This document shows, piece by piece, positions 1 to 7,984 of a stretch of DNA of 43,302 nt (positions are counted from its first letter, which is position 1; every line of letters begins with the position of its first letter). The notes beneath the pieces were generated by a model, which did no database searches, was not told the DNA's origin, and worked only from the letters and a program-made list of their open reading frames with translations. The DNA lies in the NCBI GenBank assembly GCA_947493705.1, contig CANLSH010000007.1:1-43302 (forward strand), in the 5' to 3' direction. The translations under genes were made by a program, and so were the position numbers. The stretch is from an uncultured Arachnia sp. GTDB taxonomy: Bacteria > Actinomycetota > Actinomycetes > Propionibacteriales > Propionibacteriaceae.

Positions 1-111
1 CGGCCTACTCGATCAGCGGGTCTCAAGGAAGCGCTGGTCAATGCTGTTTCCGGCGAGGACTTGGCCGGGCGAGATGAGATGGTGCCACTTATATCTGATG
101 CGTGTACTTGA
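1..111 (+). CDS. C-terminal end of an unrecognised protein, cut by the left edge
   Basis: An open frame runs from the first base to a TGA at 109-111 and gives 36 residues, including KEALVNAVSGED and DEMVPLISDACT. I do not recognise the family. The frame is convergent with trpS. The same peptide pattern reappears, frameshifted, downstream of the dehydrogenase near 24.7 kb, and more weakly on the opposite strand at 110-195. This suggests a repeated gene family of which this is the best-preserved 3' end. There is too little sequence to infer a function. It could also be a chance open frame through a repeat. Confidence 0.4.
   Translation, partial: RPTRSAGLKEALVNAVSGEDLAGRDEMVPLISDACT
22..86 (+). 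repeat. Dispersed repeat, copy A
   Basis: The segment aligns well with the minus strand of 24627-24711. Shared runs include TCAATGCTGTT, GGCGAGGAC and GATGAGATG. In this copy the frame stays open (NAVSGED, then DEMV). The 24.7 kb copy lacks one base after GAGGAC, so its frame is lost. It abuts copy B in inverted orientation. Confidence 0.6.
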
Positions 112-195
112 TGTCCATATCCAAATGTAGGGGAGCCTGATCGCCCGATCCGGTGCACCGCAGCCAGGACATGATTGATCAGTGCTCCCTTAACC
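110..195 (-). repeat. Dispersed repeat, copy B
   Basis: This copy aligns almost without gaps with 24627-24711 in the same orientation. Both begin GATGTCCATATCC on the plus strand, have 51 bases between, and end with ATTGATCAGTG and a CCCTTAA or CCCTAAG sequence. Read on the minus strand, both can be translated with an LIN-V-L start and a GYGH end. It begins about 20 bases after the trpS stop, and the 24.7 kb copy likewise sits at the 3' end of a minus-strand gene. Confidence 0.6.
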
Positions 196-215
196 TCTGT
201 GCGGGAAAAAGGCGC

Positions 216-1307
216 TCAGCTGTAGTCCATATTCATCGCCCGGCGAACCTCGTTCAGCGTATCGTCGGCGATTGCGTTGGCCCGCCTGTTGCCGTCGGCC
301 AGGATGGCGGCCAACAATCCTGGATCGGCAACGATCTCTGCGCGAAGGGCACGGTGTTCGGCGAAGCGTTCGTTGACGGCCTCGGTCACGAGCTTCTTCA
401 ACCCGCCTCCCCCCGTGTCGCCGAGGTCCGCCGCCACGTCCGCAGGGGACCGGTCCAGACACAGAGCAGCGAGATTCACGAGATTCGAGACCTCGGGGCG
501 GTTCGTCGGGTCGTAGGTGATGTGACGGTCTGAGTCCGTCACTGCACGCTTGAGCAGTTTGGCCGTCTCATCGGCGGTCATTCCCAGCTCAATGGTGTTG
601 CCCTTGGACTTGCTCATCTTGGTGCCGTCGAGCCCGAGGACTGTCCCCGAACGGCTGAGCAGCGCCTCCGGCTGCGGGAACACAGGTTGCTCGGCTTCTG
701 ATCTGCCGTAGCGCTCATCGAATCGACGGGCCACCACCCGGGCCTGTTCCAGATGGGGCAGCTGGTCCTTTCCAACCGGAACGAGGTTGGCCTTGCAGAA
801 CAGGATGTCCGCAGTCTGATGCACGGGATACGTCAGCAACAGAGCGGACATGGGACGCTCCCCCGTGTCGTCGAGCTCGGCCTTGACCGTGGGGTTGCGA
901 CGCAGTTCCGCGTCGGTGACCAGGGACAGGAACGGCAGCATGAGCTGGTTCAACGCAGGCACAGACGAGTGGGTGAAGATGGTGACCTTCTCCGGATCCA
1001 GCCCGGCGGCCACATAGTCCGCGAGCAGCGAGTAGACACGGTCCCTGACCGGGCCCACGCCGTCGCGATCAGTGATCACCTGGTAATCCGCGATCACCAG
1101 AAACGTCTCAACACCAGCATGGGCCAGGCGGACGCGATTCTCCAGCGATCCAAACCAGTGACCAATGTGCAAGTTACCCGTGGGACGGTCTCCCGTCAGG
1201 ATGCGGAACTGGGAGGGATCAGAGGCGATGGCCTTTTCGATCTCAGCACTTCGCTCAGTGGAACGCGCCAACGACGCATCCGGATCCGCCATTAGTCCTG
1301 CGTCCAT
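216..1307 (-). CDS. trpS: Tryptophanyl-tRNA synthetase
   Basis: This cytosolic class I aminoacyl-tRNA synthetase charges tRNA-Trp with tryptophan using ATP. Its 363 residues are normal for the family. The HIGH-type motif is seen as PTGNLHIGHWFGSL near residue 42, and the KMSKS loop as KMSKSKGNTIEL near residue 230; both bind ATP. The ATG at 1307 has a GGGGAG ribosome site five bases upstream, which decides the start over the in-frame ATG at 1292. The gene stands alone. The PHP gene ending at 1391 reads the same way, with 83 bases between them. Confidence 0.95.
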   Translation of the reverse strand: MDAGLMADPDASLARSTERSAEIEKAIASDPSQFRILTGDRPTGNLHIGHWFGSLENRVRLAHAGVETFLVIADYQVITDRDGVGPVRDRVYSLLADYVAAGLDPEKVTIFTHSSVPALNQLMLPFLSLVTDAELRRNPTVKAELDDTGERPMSALLLTYPVHQTADILFCKANLVPVGKDQLPHLEQARVVARRFDERYGRSEAEQPVFPQPEALLSRSGTVLGLDGTKMSKSKGNTIELGMTADETAKLLKRAVTDSDRHITYDPTNRPEVSNLVNLAALCLDRSPADVAADLGDTGGGGLKKLVTEAVNERFAEHRALRAEIVADPGLLAAILADGNRRANAIADDTLNEVRRAMNMDYS

Positions 1308-1390
1308 GTGTGCTCCCCTTCATCAACTCCGCGACAACGGGTGAAACCCTATCGCTCAGGCGTCTATCTTTCACCACCGCCACGGCACGG

Positions 1391-2242
1391 TCACACAGAC
1401 CCGCCGCGCGCCCGGATGCGCGACACGAGTTCCAGAAACGCTGACTTGCGTGTCAGGTTGCACCCCAGTGCATGACCCTCTTTACCGGCGCCGTGATAAT
1501 CGCTTGAGCCGGTGCGGATCAATCCCAGACGGGCGCCCATTTCGAAGAGTAACCGGCGGGTGTCCGCGTCGTGATCCTCATGATCCACCTCGATCCCGTC
1601 CAGCCCATATCCGAGCACGAGGCTCTCAAGCAGTGACGCAGTCACCACATCGTCGTTGCCCCGAGACCACGGATGGGCAATCACCGCGGCACCTCCCGCG
1701 TCATGCACGAGCGTGATGGCCCGTGCCAGGTCAGTGCTGTAGCGCGCCACGTAGCCGGGTTTGCCCTCCGCCAGATACTTGTCGAAGGCTTCGCCACGAT
1801 CTGCCACGTAGCCTTTGGCCACGAGTGCATCGGCGACGTGTGGTCTGCCCAGAGAGCGGGCTGACGGTGATACAGCTTTGATGTCGTCCATGGTGACCGG
1901 CACCCCTACCTCGGAGAGCTGCTCACACATGGCGGGAAGACGCCGTGAACGGCCGGTGCGCACCGCGAGGAGCTCACGGTTCAGGGCGGGGTTGTGCATG
2001 TCGCAGCCGTAGCCGAGCAGGTGAACGCTGCGTCCAGCAACGTCTGTGGACATCTCAATGCCGGGTACAACCCTGAGCCCCACCCGCTTTCCAGCCGCAA
2101 CGGCTTCCGGCACGCCATCGAAAGTGTCGTGATCGGTCAGTGCGATGACATCCAAACCGGCTTCCAGCGCCTTGAGGACAAGCCTAGTGGGCGTGTCCGT
2201 GCCGTCGCTGACCCTCGAGTGGGTGTGCAGATCGATCCTCAT
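1391..2242 (-). CDS. PHP-domain phosphoesterase
   Basis: This is a 283-residue polymerase-and-histidinol-phosphatase (PHP) fold metal hydrolase. The N-terminus has the metal-binding IDLHTHSRVSDG motif, followed by LTDHDTFDG. Other ligand-type motifs are VIAHPW near residue 190 and a late SSDYHG. The pattern resembles the YciV/TrpH group, whose E. coli member (RNase AM) is a 5'-3' exonuclease that also acts on 3',5'-bisphosphonucleotides. The exact substrate here is unknown. I start at the second ATG (2242), which begins directly with the MRIDLHTHS core and has AGGA eight bases upstream; the ATG at 2251 sits right against that site. The gene is divergent from the DUF2505 gene. Confidence 0.85.
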   Translation of the reverse strand: MRIDLHTHSRVSDGTDTPTRLVLKALEAGLDVIALTDHDTFDGVPEAVAAGKRVGLRVVPGIEMSTDVAGRSVHLLGYGCDMHNPALNRELLAVRTGRSRRLPAMCEQLSEVGVPVTMDDIKAVSPSARSLGRPHVADALVAKGYVADRGEAFDKYLAEGKPGYVARYSTDLARAITLVHDAGGAAVIAHPWSRGNDDVVTASLLESLVLGYGLDGIEVDHEDHDADTRRLLFEMGARLGLIRTGSSDYHGAGKEGHALGCNLTRKSAFLELVSRIRARGGSV

Positions 2243-2292
2243 GTCCCACATCCTAGGAGGATTGAATTCACTATGCCTCGTCGGGGATGGTC

Positions 2293-2298
2293 TAGATT
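2293..2298 (+). promoter_or_regulatory. Candidate -10 element for a leaderless transcript
   Basis: TAGATT lies exactly six bases before the ATG at 2305, which would place transcription start on the A of the start codon. No Shine-Dalgarno sequence is visible upstream of that ATG. No good -35 hexamer is seen at the usual distance. Confidence 0.45.
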
Positions 2299-2304
2299 GT
2301 CCGC

Positions 2305-2778
2305 ATGCACCTGAGCTACAAGCACAGTTACCCAGCCTCGAGTGATGATGTCGTGGCGCTGATGGCCAATCCGGACTTCATCTCCGACGTCGCCGAACAT
2401 GCAGGCGCAACGAGCCACGATGTCAGGATCGAGGGCCGCACGACCCACATGGAGATGGCACTGGAGGCACCCAACGATGTTCGCAAGTTCGTGGGCAGCA
2501 CCATTCACGTGACAGAACGTCTGACGTGGGGTGACCCCGATGCCCAGGGCGTTCGCCGTGGAAACATCGAATTCAGCGTGGCTGGCCTACCGGTGAACAT
2601 CAGCGCGGCCGCGGTGCTGACCCCCACCGGAGAAGCCAGTTGCGTGGCGACATACGAGGGGGAGCTCAATGTAAAGATTCCCATCGTCGGTAAGAAGGTG
2701 GAATCTCTGGTGGCACCATCCATTGACGACGCATTCGCGGGTCTGCAGCGTCGGGCCACACACTGGCTGACGCGGTGA
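2305..2778 (+). CDS. DUF2505 family protein (SRPBCC-like fold)
   Basis: This 157-residue cytoplasmic protein resembles the actinobacterial DUF2505 family, which is thought to share the START/SRPBCC ligand-binding fold. The sequence begins HLSYKHSYPASSDDVVALM, typical of such proteins, and ends in an amphipathic helix (DDAFAGLQRRATHWL). No catalytic motif is visible and the ligand is unknown. The start is the first ATG. It has no ribosome site and a -10-like TAGATT six bases upstream, so translation is probably leaderless. It is divergent from the PHP gene and convergent with the P450. Confidence 0.75.
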   Translation: MHLSYKHSYPASSDDVVALMANPDFISDVAEHAGATSHDVRIEGRTTHMEMALEAPNDVRKFVGSTIHVTERLTWGDPDAQGVRRGNIEFSVAGLPVNISAAAVLTPTGEASCVATYEGELNVKIPIVGKKVESLVAPSIDDAFAGLQRRATHWLTR

Positions 2779-2878
2779 CTTGCTGAATTGACCGACGAAG
2801 GCACGGATATGGGCCGCCGGCGCTGCTACGCGACCACCAGAAAAGGCAGTCCTTCATTCGGCACTGGCCTCGGATCGG

Positions 2879-4084
2879 TCAGCCGATGGAGAGTTCGAAT
2901 CCGCGCAGCCGGTAGCCAGCGATGAGTTCATCCCAGGACAAGCTCGGCAACTGCACGATTCGAATGGGAAGCGCCAGAAGCTTTTGCAGCAACACGTCGG
3001 TCTCCTGAATGGCCAGAGCATTGCCCGGACACTTGTGCGCGCCGTCACCAAAGCTCATGACTTCGGCACCGTAACCGCTGGCGATGTCCCGCCCGGGACA
3101 CAGGCTCAGAGGCGCCTCCCCCGCGACCGTCTCGTCGGCATTGGCTGAGCGCTCGTAGAGATCCATGAGGGCGCCCGCGGGAATTGTCTGGTCTCCCACG
3201 GCCAGATCCTGCTGCGCACGGCGATACAGATGCCCCACCACTGGCTCCAGCCGCAGTATTTCTCCGAGAATGGCAAGCCGTTCTTTCTCCTCCGCAATCA
3301 GGTACCGCTCCTTGAGCTGCGGATTCTCGAAGAAATGCCAAGCTGCCATGGAGATGAATTCTCGGGTGGTGACCATGCCAGCCGCGCCGTACGTGAGGCA
3401 TTCGACCATGATCTCGACACCCTTGTATCCCTCTTTCAGGAGGTGGCTGATCACGTCCTGCTGTGGTTCCTTCCGCCGCGCCCTGACTGCCGGAACGACG
3501 TCGCGGATGTAGAACGGGACCAGTGGCAGCGTTCCCGTGACCGGTGCCAGCAGACGCGTCCACCAGCTACGTCCGCCGCCTTCCTGGGCATGGTCATAGG
3601 CGGGCTGGTTGAAGAGCCGCTCCAGACGACGTGAGAGGCCCGACGTGGAGGAGTTCGTGAGGCCGATCACCTCGGCGGCGACGGTGACGGAGTACTCCAT
3701 GGCGAGGTCGTCGAGCATGAAGCGGTTCCCGGCAGCGGCCAGCAGTGCGGCAGAGCGGTCATCCATGAGCTCTCTGTAGCGACGCGAGACCACCTTGGGA
3801 GCAAAGAATCGAGCGATCAGCGAGCGCTGCTGACGATGCTCCTCGCCGTCGGCGAACAGGATGGGTTGCCTCAGGCGTGACATGTTGGCTGATTCAGAGC
3901 TGAAACCGGCTTGCGTCGTGCCATCACTGGCCCGGAGGATCTCCCGCACAAACGCCGCGTCCCTGACGTGCCACGTACCATCCTTGCACTCGAGTCCCGG
4001 CCCGGCGGCTTCATTCGGCCTGACGCTTTTGCGATCCCCTGTCGATACACTCATGTATCCATTGTGCCCTGTCCCACCGGTCAC
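2879..4084 (-). CDS. Cytochrome P450
   Basis: This is a 401-residue soluble bacterial P450, a haem-thiolate monooxygenase. The haem loop is FGDGAHKCPGNALA with Cys352 as the expected iron ligand. The K-helix ExxR is EILR (275-278). The I-helix has AGMVTTRE (235-242), where the second threonine matches the usual oxygen-activating region. The substrate cannot be deduced. No ferredoxin, ferredoxin reductase or biosynthetic gene is adjacent, so it must use redox partners encoded elsewhere. The start is a GTG with AGGAG 12 bases upstream; an ATG at 4054 (MSVSTGDRKS) is an alternative. Confidence 0.92.
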   Translation of the reverse strand: MTGGTGHNGYMSVSTGDRKSVRPNEAAGPGLECKDGTWHVRDAAFVREILRASDGTTQAGFSSESANMSRLRQPILFADGEEHRQQRSLIARFFAPKVVSRRYRELMDDRSAALLAAAGNRFMLDDLAMEYSVTVAAEVIGLTNSSTSGLSRRLERLFNQPAYDHAQEGGGRSWWTRLLAPVTGTLPLVPFYIRDVVPAVRARRKEPQQDVISHLLKEGYKGVEIMVECLTYGAAGMVTTREFISMAAWHFFENPQLKERYLIAEEKERLAILGEILRLEPVVGHLYRRAQQDLAVGDQTIPAGALMDLYERSANADETVAGEAPLSLCPGRDIASGYGAEVMSFGDGAHKCPGNALAIQETDVLLQKLLALPIRIVQLPSLSWDELIAGYRLRGFELSIG

Positions 4085-4173
4085 CCGGTCTGTTTTCTCC
4101 TGAAGAGGCCTTGCGCCTCGACAAACTCGCGTCCGATCTCTCAGTGGTTGTGGCTGGGGATGAGCATGTCAGC

Positions 4174-4983
4174 TCAGCTGGCTTGGGCCTCGGCTGCCTC
4201 GGCACGCCTTTTCTTGGCCGCCTCCACGGATGCCTTGAGGGTGGCCATCAGGTCCACCACGTCGCCCACGGGTTGCGACTCGTCCTCCTGATCAGGCAAC
4301 GGGGTCCCGGAGAGCTTGGCCTCCACCACTTCTTCCAGTGCCTCACGATAGGAATCGGTGAACGCTTCCGGGTCGAAGGTCCCCTCCAGCTGGTTGATGA
4401 GGAGATTGGCCATCTCCATCTCAGCATCGGAGATGGTGACCTCCTCCGACGGTGCCGCGAACTCCCCATCCCGCAGTTCATCCGGCCAGTACATGGTGTG
4501 CATCACCAAAAGGTCATGGTGTGGCCTGATCAGGGCCAGCGACTCCCTGGAGCGCAGAGCAACCTTCACCACCGCCACCTTGTTCCCCCTGCACAGAGCC
4601 TCTCGTAGCAGGACATAGGGTTTCTGTCCCGTCTTCTGGGGTTCCATGAAGTAGGAGCGCTGAAGGTACATCTCGTCGATCTCGGATGCCTCGACGAATT
4701 GAACGACGTCCACAGCTTTGAGACTGTTCAGCGGTAGCGCGTCGAGGTCCTCCGACGTCAGGATCGCCACGCGGCCATCAGGGGCCTCGTAGCCCTTGGC
4801 GATGTCACCCCACTTCAGAACCTCACCGCACTTCTCACACACCCGCTGATATCGCACCCGGCCGCCATCTTCTGCGTGCACCTGGTGAAAGCTGATGTCC
4901 TTGTCCTCGGTGGCACCGTACAGTTTGACCGGTATCGACACCAGCCCGAACGATACTGATCCGCTCCACATCGCTCTCGGCAT
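4174..4983 (-). CDS. ku: Non-homologous end-joining protein Ku
   Basis: This is a bacterial Ku homodimer subunit (269 residues), which forms a ring on broken DNA ends and recruits ligase D. The N-terminus MPRAMWSGSVSFGLVSIPVK is diagnostic. The CEKCGEVL, LLREAL and FDPEAFTD-Y-EAL segments follow the usual order, and a short lysine/arginine-rich tail (KKRRAEAAEAQAS) ends the protein. I start at the ATG at 4983, with GGGGAG upstream. The frame stays open 54 codons further, but that part is not Ku-like. No ligD lies within the window. Confidence 0.95.
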   Translation of the reverse strand: MPRAMWSGSVSFGLVSIPVKLYGATEDKDISFHQVHAEDGGRVRYQRVCEKCGEVLKWGDIAKGYEAPDGRVAILTSEDLDALPLNSLKAVDVVQFVEASEIDEMYLQRSYFMEPQKTGQKPYVLLREALCRGNKVAVVKVALRSRESLALIRPHHDLLVMHTMYWPDELRDGEFAAPSEEVTISDAEMEMANLLINQLEGTFDPEAFTDSYREALEEVVEAKLSGTPLPDQEDESQPVGDVVDLMATLKASVEAAKKRRAEAAEAQAS

Positions 4984-5144
4984 CGAAGAGCTCCCCTCGA
5001 GAAATATCCCACGTGAAATGTGCTGCGCGGGTTCGTGCAGCAAGGGCTCCATCGTGTCACTGACACCGCACACCTGACCAGGCCCCGCCGTCGCGCATCC
5101 CGGGGTGAGCGCGACGACGTCGTCGCGACCCACTACTGGAAGCA

Positions 5145-5621
5145 TCAGTCCTGGCGGCGGTATTCCTCCACGTCATTCCACAGAAGATCGTGCCCGTGGA
5201 GCAAATCCTGGACCTCGTCCATCTCCCAGGCGAGGTCAATCTCCAGTCCCTTCGCTGCCGCAGCTGCCGGAGCAGGGTCCACCTCGTCGGCGTCGCTGAA
5301 CCAGCAGGTCATGGCGGCCTGTGGGACCCGGGTCACCACACACTCGCCGTTGGCAAGGTCCTCACCGGGTGAGATCAGGGTCGTGTCGATTTCCGCCACC
5401 AGCACCAGCCGCTCACCATGGCTGGCCAGCGCCGCCACGGATGCCAGCACGAGAGTGGCGTACTCGGCGTCCTCCATCTGGTTCGGCTCGAACCCGAGAT
5501 CATCGAGAAGTTCGGGCGTCACGGTATGGGCAGGACGATCCCGCAGTTGCGACAGACCCTGAATGGCGTCGAGTTCGGAACGATGAACGGGTACAAAAAC
5601 TAGTTGACGATCCACATCCAT
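5145..5621 (-). CDS. DUF6912-like hypothetical protein
   Basis: This is a 158-residue cytoplasmic protein of unknown function. It resembles the small actinobacterial DUF6912 family by its beta-strand start (QLVFVPVHRSELDAI), an AHTVTPELLDD motif and an EYATLVLASVAAL helix. No catalytic or metal motif is seen. The ATG at 5621 is preferred because AGGA lies eight bases upstream; the frame could extend to 5660. It is upstream of ku on the same strand with 161 bases between, so co-transcription is possible but not shown. Confidence 0.6.
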   Translation of the reverse strand: MDVDRQLVFVPVHRSELDAIQGLSQLRDRPAHTVTPELLDDLGFEPNQMEDAEYATLVLASVAALASHGERLVLVAEIDTTLISPGEDLANGECVVTRVPQAAMTCWFSDADEVDPAPAAAAAKGLEIDLAWEMDEVQDLLHGHDLLWNDVEEYRRQD

Positions 5622-5751
5622 CACCCTAGTCCTCACCGCCATTGTGGGGAATCTGCCCACTCAATGACACCACGGTCCCAACTGTCGTGCGCATCCTGTC
5701 GCAGATCAACGGGTAGGTTGGGGGCGTCGTTCAGAACCCACCAGGAGAGAC

Positions 5752-6090
5752 ATGTCCCTGCTCGCTCGCCTGCTCCTGCCACTACTGCTGGTTCTGGGCC
5801 TGTCAGGTTGCTCCACTGGGGAACCTGTGGGGCCAACCACGATCATCCTCGACGTCACCTCCGCGGCTCCCGCAGAGCCACGCGAGGAGGACATCCCGCT
5901 CGGATCACTGGTGACGCTCGTGGTGAGCTCGGAGGTGGACGGGCTCGTTCACGTTCACGGTTTCGAGGAGAAGACCGATCTGGTGGCTGGCCAGACTGCT
6001 GAGGTGACGTTCACCGCGAGCATGGCGGGCGCGTTCGAGGTGGAAACGCACGATCCCGATGCCGTGTGGATCAAGCTGGTCGTGTCGTGA
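5752..6090 (+). CDS. Cupredoxin-like lipoprotein
   Basis: This is a 112-residue exported lipoprotein. It has a hydrophobic signal sequence and a lipobox LSGC with Cys20 as the acylation site. The mature part has a cupredoxin-like beta pattern: a GSLVTLVV strand, then VHVHGFEEKTDLVAGQ and a final FEVETHD strand. His residues in VHVHG and ETHD are possible metal ligands, but the classical Cys of a type 1 copper site is not obvious. AGGAG lies just before the ATG. Its TGA overlaps the next gene's GTG, so both are probably translated together and may act at the membrane as a pair. Confidence 0.75.
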   Translation: MSLLARLLLPLLLVLGLSGCSTGEPVGPTTIILDVTSAAPAEPREEDIPLGSLVTLVVSSEVDGLVHVHGFEEKTDLVAGQTAEVTFTASMAGAFEVETHDPDAVWIKLVVS

Positions 6091-7370
6091 TCCCCCTGCA
6101 CGGCATCGCCTCGCGAGAGGATTTGCCGCTGCCGTTCCCTCTCATCGTTGCAGCAGCCGCGGCCGTGCTCATCGTGACTTTCTGGGTTCTGCTGTTCGCG
6201 TGGCGCGAGCCGCGCTTGAAGGAACACAAGGGGCTGGAGATGCCGGGACTCACCCGGGTTGTCGACTCACCCTGGTTCTCGCGCCCACTTCAACTCGCGG
6301 TGGGTGTCCTCTGGCTGATTGCGGCTCTGGCGTTGGCGTTTGGTCCGGACCGTGTGGACAATCCGGTCTTCGGTTTCGTTTTTGTCTGGCTGTGGGTGGG
6401 ATTGGTCCCCATCGCCCTGCTGTTCGGCGAGGTCTACCGCCGCACCAATCCCATACGGCTCCTGTTCAGTGTGGCCCGGGCGAGGGCCCCGATGCCCGCC
6501 GTCAACGCCCCGTCATGTCTGCCTGCGGCGGTCGCACTGCTGGCGTTCGCCTGGTACGAGCTGGTTGAGCCCCTGGCTGCGACGCTCCCTGTGCTGCGGG
6601 GGGCAGCCGCGATCTGGCTGGCATGGGTTGTTCTCGGCGTGTTAGCGACGTCGATCAAGTGGATCGCACGCGCGGATCCCTTTGAGGCATTCGCCTCCAC
6701 CGTGGCAAAGCTCTCTCCCTGGTCCCGTTCCGTCTCCGGCCCAGTACTGCTCATCAATCCGCTGCGCAATCTCGCATCGTGGCGGGCGCCCCGGCATCTG
6801 TGGCTACTGGCATGCGTGTTGCTCGGGAGTACGCTCTTCGACGCCATCGCCGGCTCCCCCTGGTGGGTCAGGGCATTTCAGGACTCTCCCATCCCACCCC
6901 GGATCATTGGTAGTGCGGGACTGGTCGCCACGGTGGCGATCATCGCGAGCCTGTACCTGCTCAGTGTCCTTCCGATGCGCCAGCCCGGCCACCGCCTTGT
7001 CCAGGTGGCTGATGAGCTGGCACCGGGCCTTGTGCCCCTGGTGGCGGGGTACTTCCTCGCCCACTACGCGACGATGTTGTATCTGGAGGGACAGCGGACG
7101 GCCATCCGGATGTCGGATCCCCTCGGGCTCGGCTGGGACTGGTTCGGGATCGCGGAGGCCGGTCCCAACCTCGCGCTGTTGGCACTGCCCACGCTGATCG
7201 CCTTCACACAGGTGTTCTTCATCGTTGCTGGCCATGTGAGCGCGGCGCTGGTCTCCCATGACATTGCTCTGCGAAACACCGACTCCTCCACGGCCATGCG
7301 TCGGCAGGTGCCCCTCCTCGTTCTGATGGTGGCATTGACCATCGCCGGCATGGTGCTGATGTTCGGTTGA
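6087..7370 (+). CDS. Polytopic membrane protein, partner of the lipoprotein
   Basis: This is a 427-residue integral membrane protein with about ten hydrophobic segments, the first near residues 20-45. The N-terminus HGIASREDLPLPFPL matches a conserved actinobacterial family. From memory, members are sometimes labelled fenitrothion hydrolase; no hydrolase motif is visible, so I would not transfer that name. The GTG start at 6087 overlaps the lipoprotein stop in GTGA, which decides the start and implies translational coupling. A late segment has HYATMLYLEGQ and a GHVSAAL-SHDIAL helix whose histidines could bind metal. A metal-related or envelope role is inference. Confidence 0.7.
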   Translation: MIPLHGIASREDLPLPFPLIVAAAAAVLIVTFWVLLFAWREPRLKEHKGLEMPGLTRVVDSPWFSRPLQLAVGVLWLIAALALAFGPDRVDNPVFGFVFVWLWVGLVPIALLFGEVYRRTNPIRLLFSVARARAPMPAVNAPSCLPAAVALLAFAWYELVEPLAATLPVLRGAAAIWLAWVVLGVLATSIKWIARADPFEAFASTVAKLSPWSRSVSGPVLLINPLRNLASWRAPRHLWLLACVLLGSTLFDAIAGSPWWVRAFQDSPIPPRIIGSAGLVATVAIIASLYLLSVLPMRQPGHRLVQVADELAPGLVPLVAGYFLAHYATMLYLEGQRTAIRMSDPLGLGWDWFGIAEAGPNLALLALPTLIAFTQVFFIVAGHVSAALVSHDIALRNTDSSTAMRRQVPLLVLMVALTIAGMVLMFG

Positions 7371-7410
7371 GAGGTGGAAACTACACATCCGGCTGTGCCG
7401 CGGCAGACGG

Positions 7411-7494
7411 GTGTTGTCCGTGAGCTGGACGGTGTTGTCCGTGCCCCGGGTCTTGTTGTCCGTGCCCTCGGTCTTGTTGTCCGCACAGGTGATG
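7411..7494 (+). repeat. Four-copy 21-bp tandem repeat
   Basis: Four units start at 7411, 7432, 7453 and 7474. Each shares a TTGTTGTCCGTG-like first half and has a variable second half. The period of 21 keeps reading frame. On the plus strand it gives the heptapeptides GVVRELD, GVVRAPG, LVVRALG and LVVRTGD in the frame of the next gene. On the minus strand it gives TDNT-type heptapeptides. Confidence 0.85.
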
Positions 7495-7529
7495 GCCAGG
7501 GCGGCGACGACGGCGAGAAGCTTAACGTC

Positions 7530-7934
7530 GTGGTCATGCACACAGAACTCGCCCCACGCACAGCAATGGAGACCCCGCCACTTCGTCGCCCAGCGGTATC
7601 GGGGGTATGGCCGAATGGGCTCGCGGCACCGCCGCAGGCCATGGGACTGGCGCTGGCAACCCTGGAGGCATTGCTCGGACGTCGTGGTCTACACCAGCTT
7701 CGTCCGCGGCTGAGCCCTTCGGCATTTCGTCAACTCGTGGCCCACGTGGAGTCTGGAATCTTCGAACGCAGTGTGTTGGGCAGACTCCGGGCACAAATGC
7801 CCACACCCTTCGCGGTCGAGGCCTGCGCCCAGATCTCTGTGAAGACACGCTGGTTGGCCTGCACGGTCCGGCTGGACCGGACCGACCAGTGGGAATGCTC
7901 GGATCTCACCGTGCTGGGGGCACACAGGATGTGA
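7530..7934 (+). CDS. Rv3235-like (DUF6459) protein
   Basis: This is a small protein of about 134 residues. It resembles the Rv3235 family, which lies near secA in mycobacteria. The conserved part begins GLAAPPQAMGLALATLEALLG and continues through LAHVESGIFERSVLGR-like helices to a VKTRWLACTVRLD strand pair. Its function is unknown. The start is uncertain: GTG at 7530 has GAGAAG nine bases upstream, ATG at 7536 is next, and the open frame reaches back to a GTG at 7374, which would include the 21-bp repeat as seven-residue repeats. It is convergent with secA. Confidence 0.65.
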   Translation: MVMHTELAPRTAMETPPLRRPAVSGVWPNGLAAPPQAMGLALATLEALLGRRGLHQLRPRLSPSAFRQLVAHVESGIFERSVLGRLRAQMPTPFAVEACAQISVKTRWLACTVRLDRTDQWECSDLTVLGAHRM

Positions 7935-7984
7935 AGTGCCTACAACATCAACTGTGCGCCGAATCATCCAGGCCCTGTATTTGG

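Noticed and set aside
7411..7494. CRISPR-like array
   Set aside because: Units are directly adjacent with no spacers, too short, and no cas genes are present.
6804..7541. Minus-strand frame of 245 residues
   Set aside because: It lies antisense to the membrane protein and the tandem repeat, is rich in His and Gln as shadow frames are, and matches no family.
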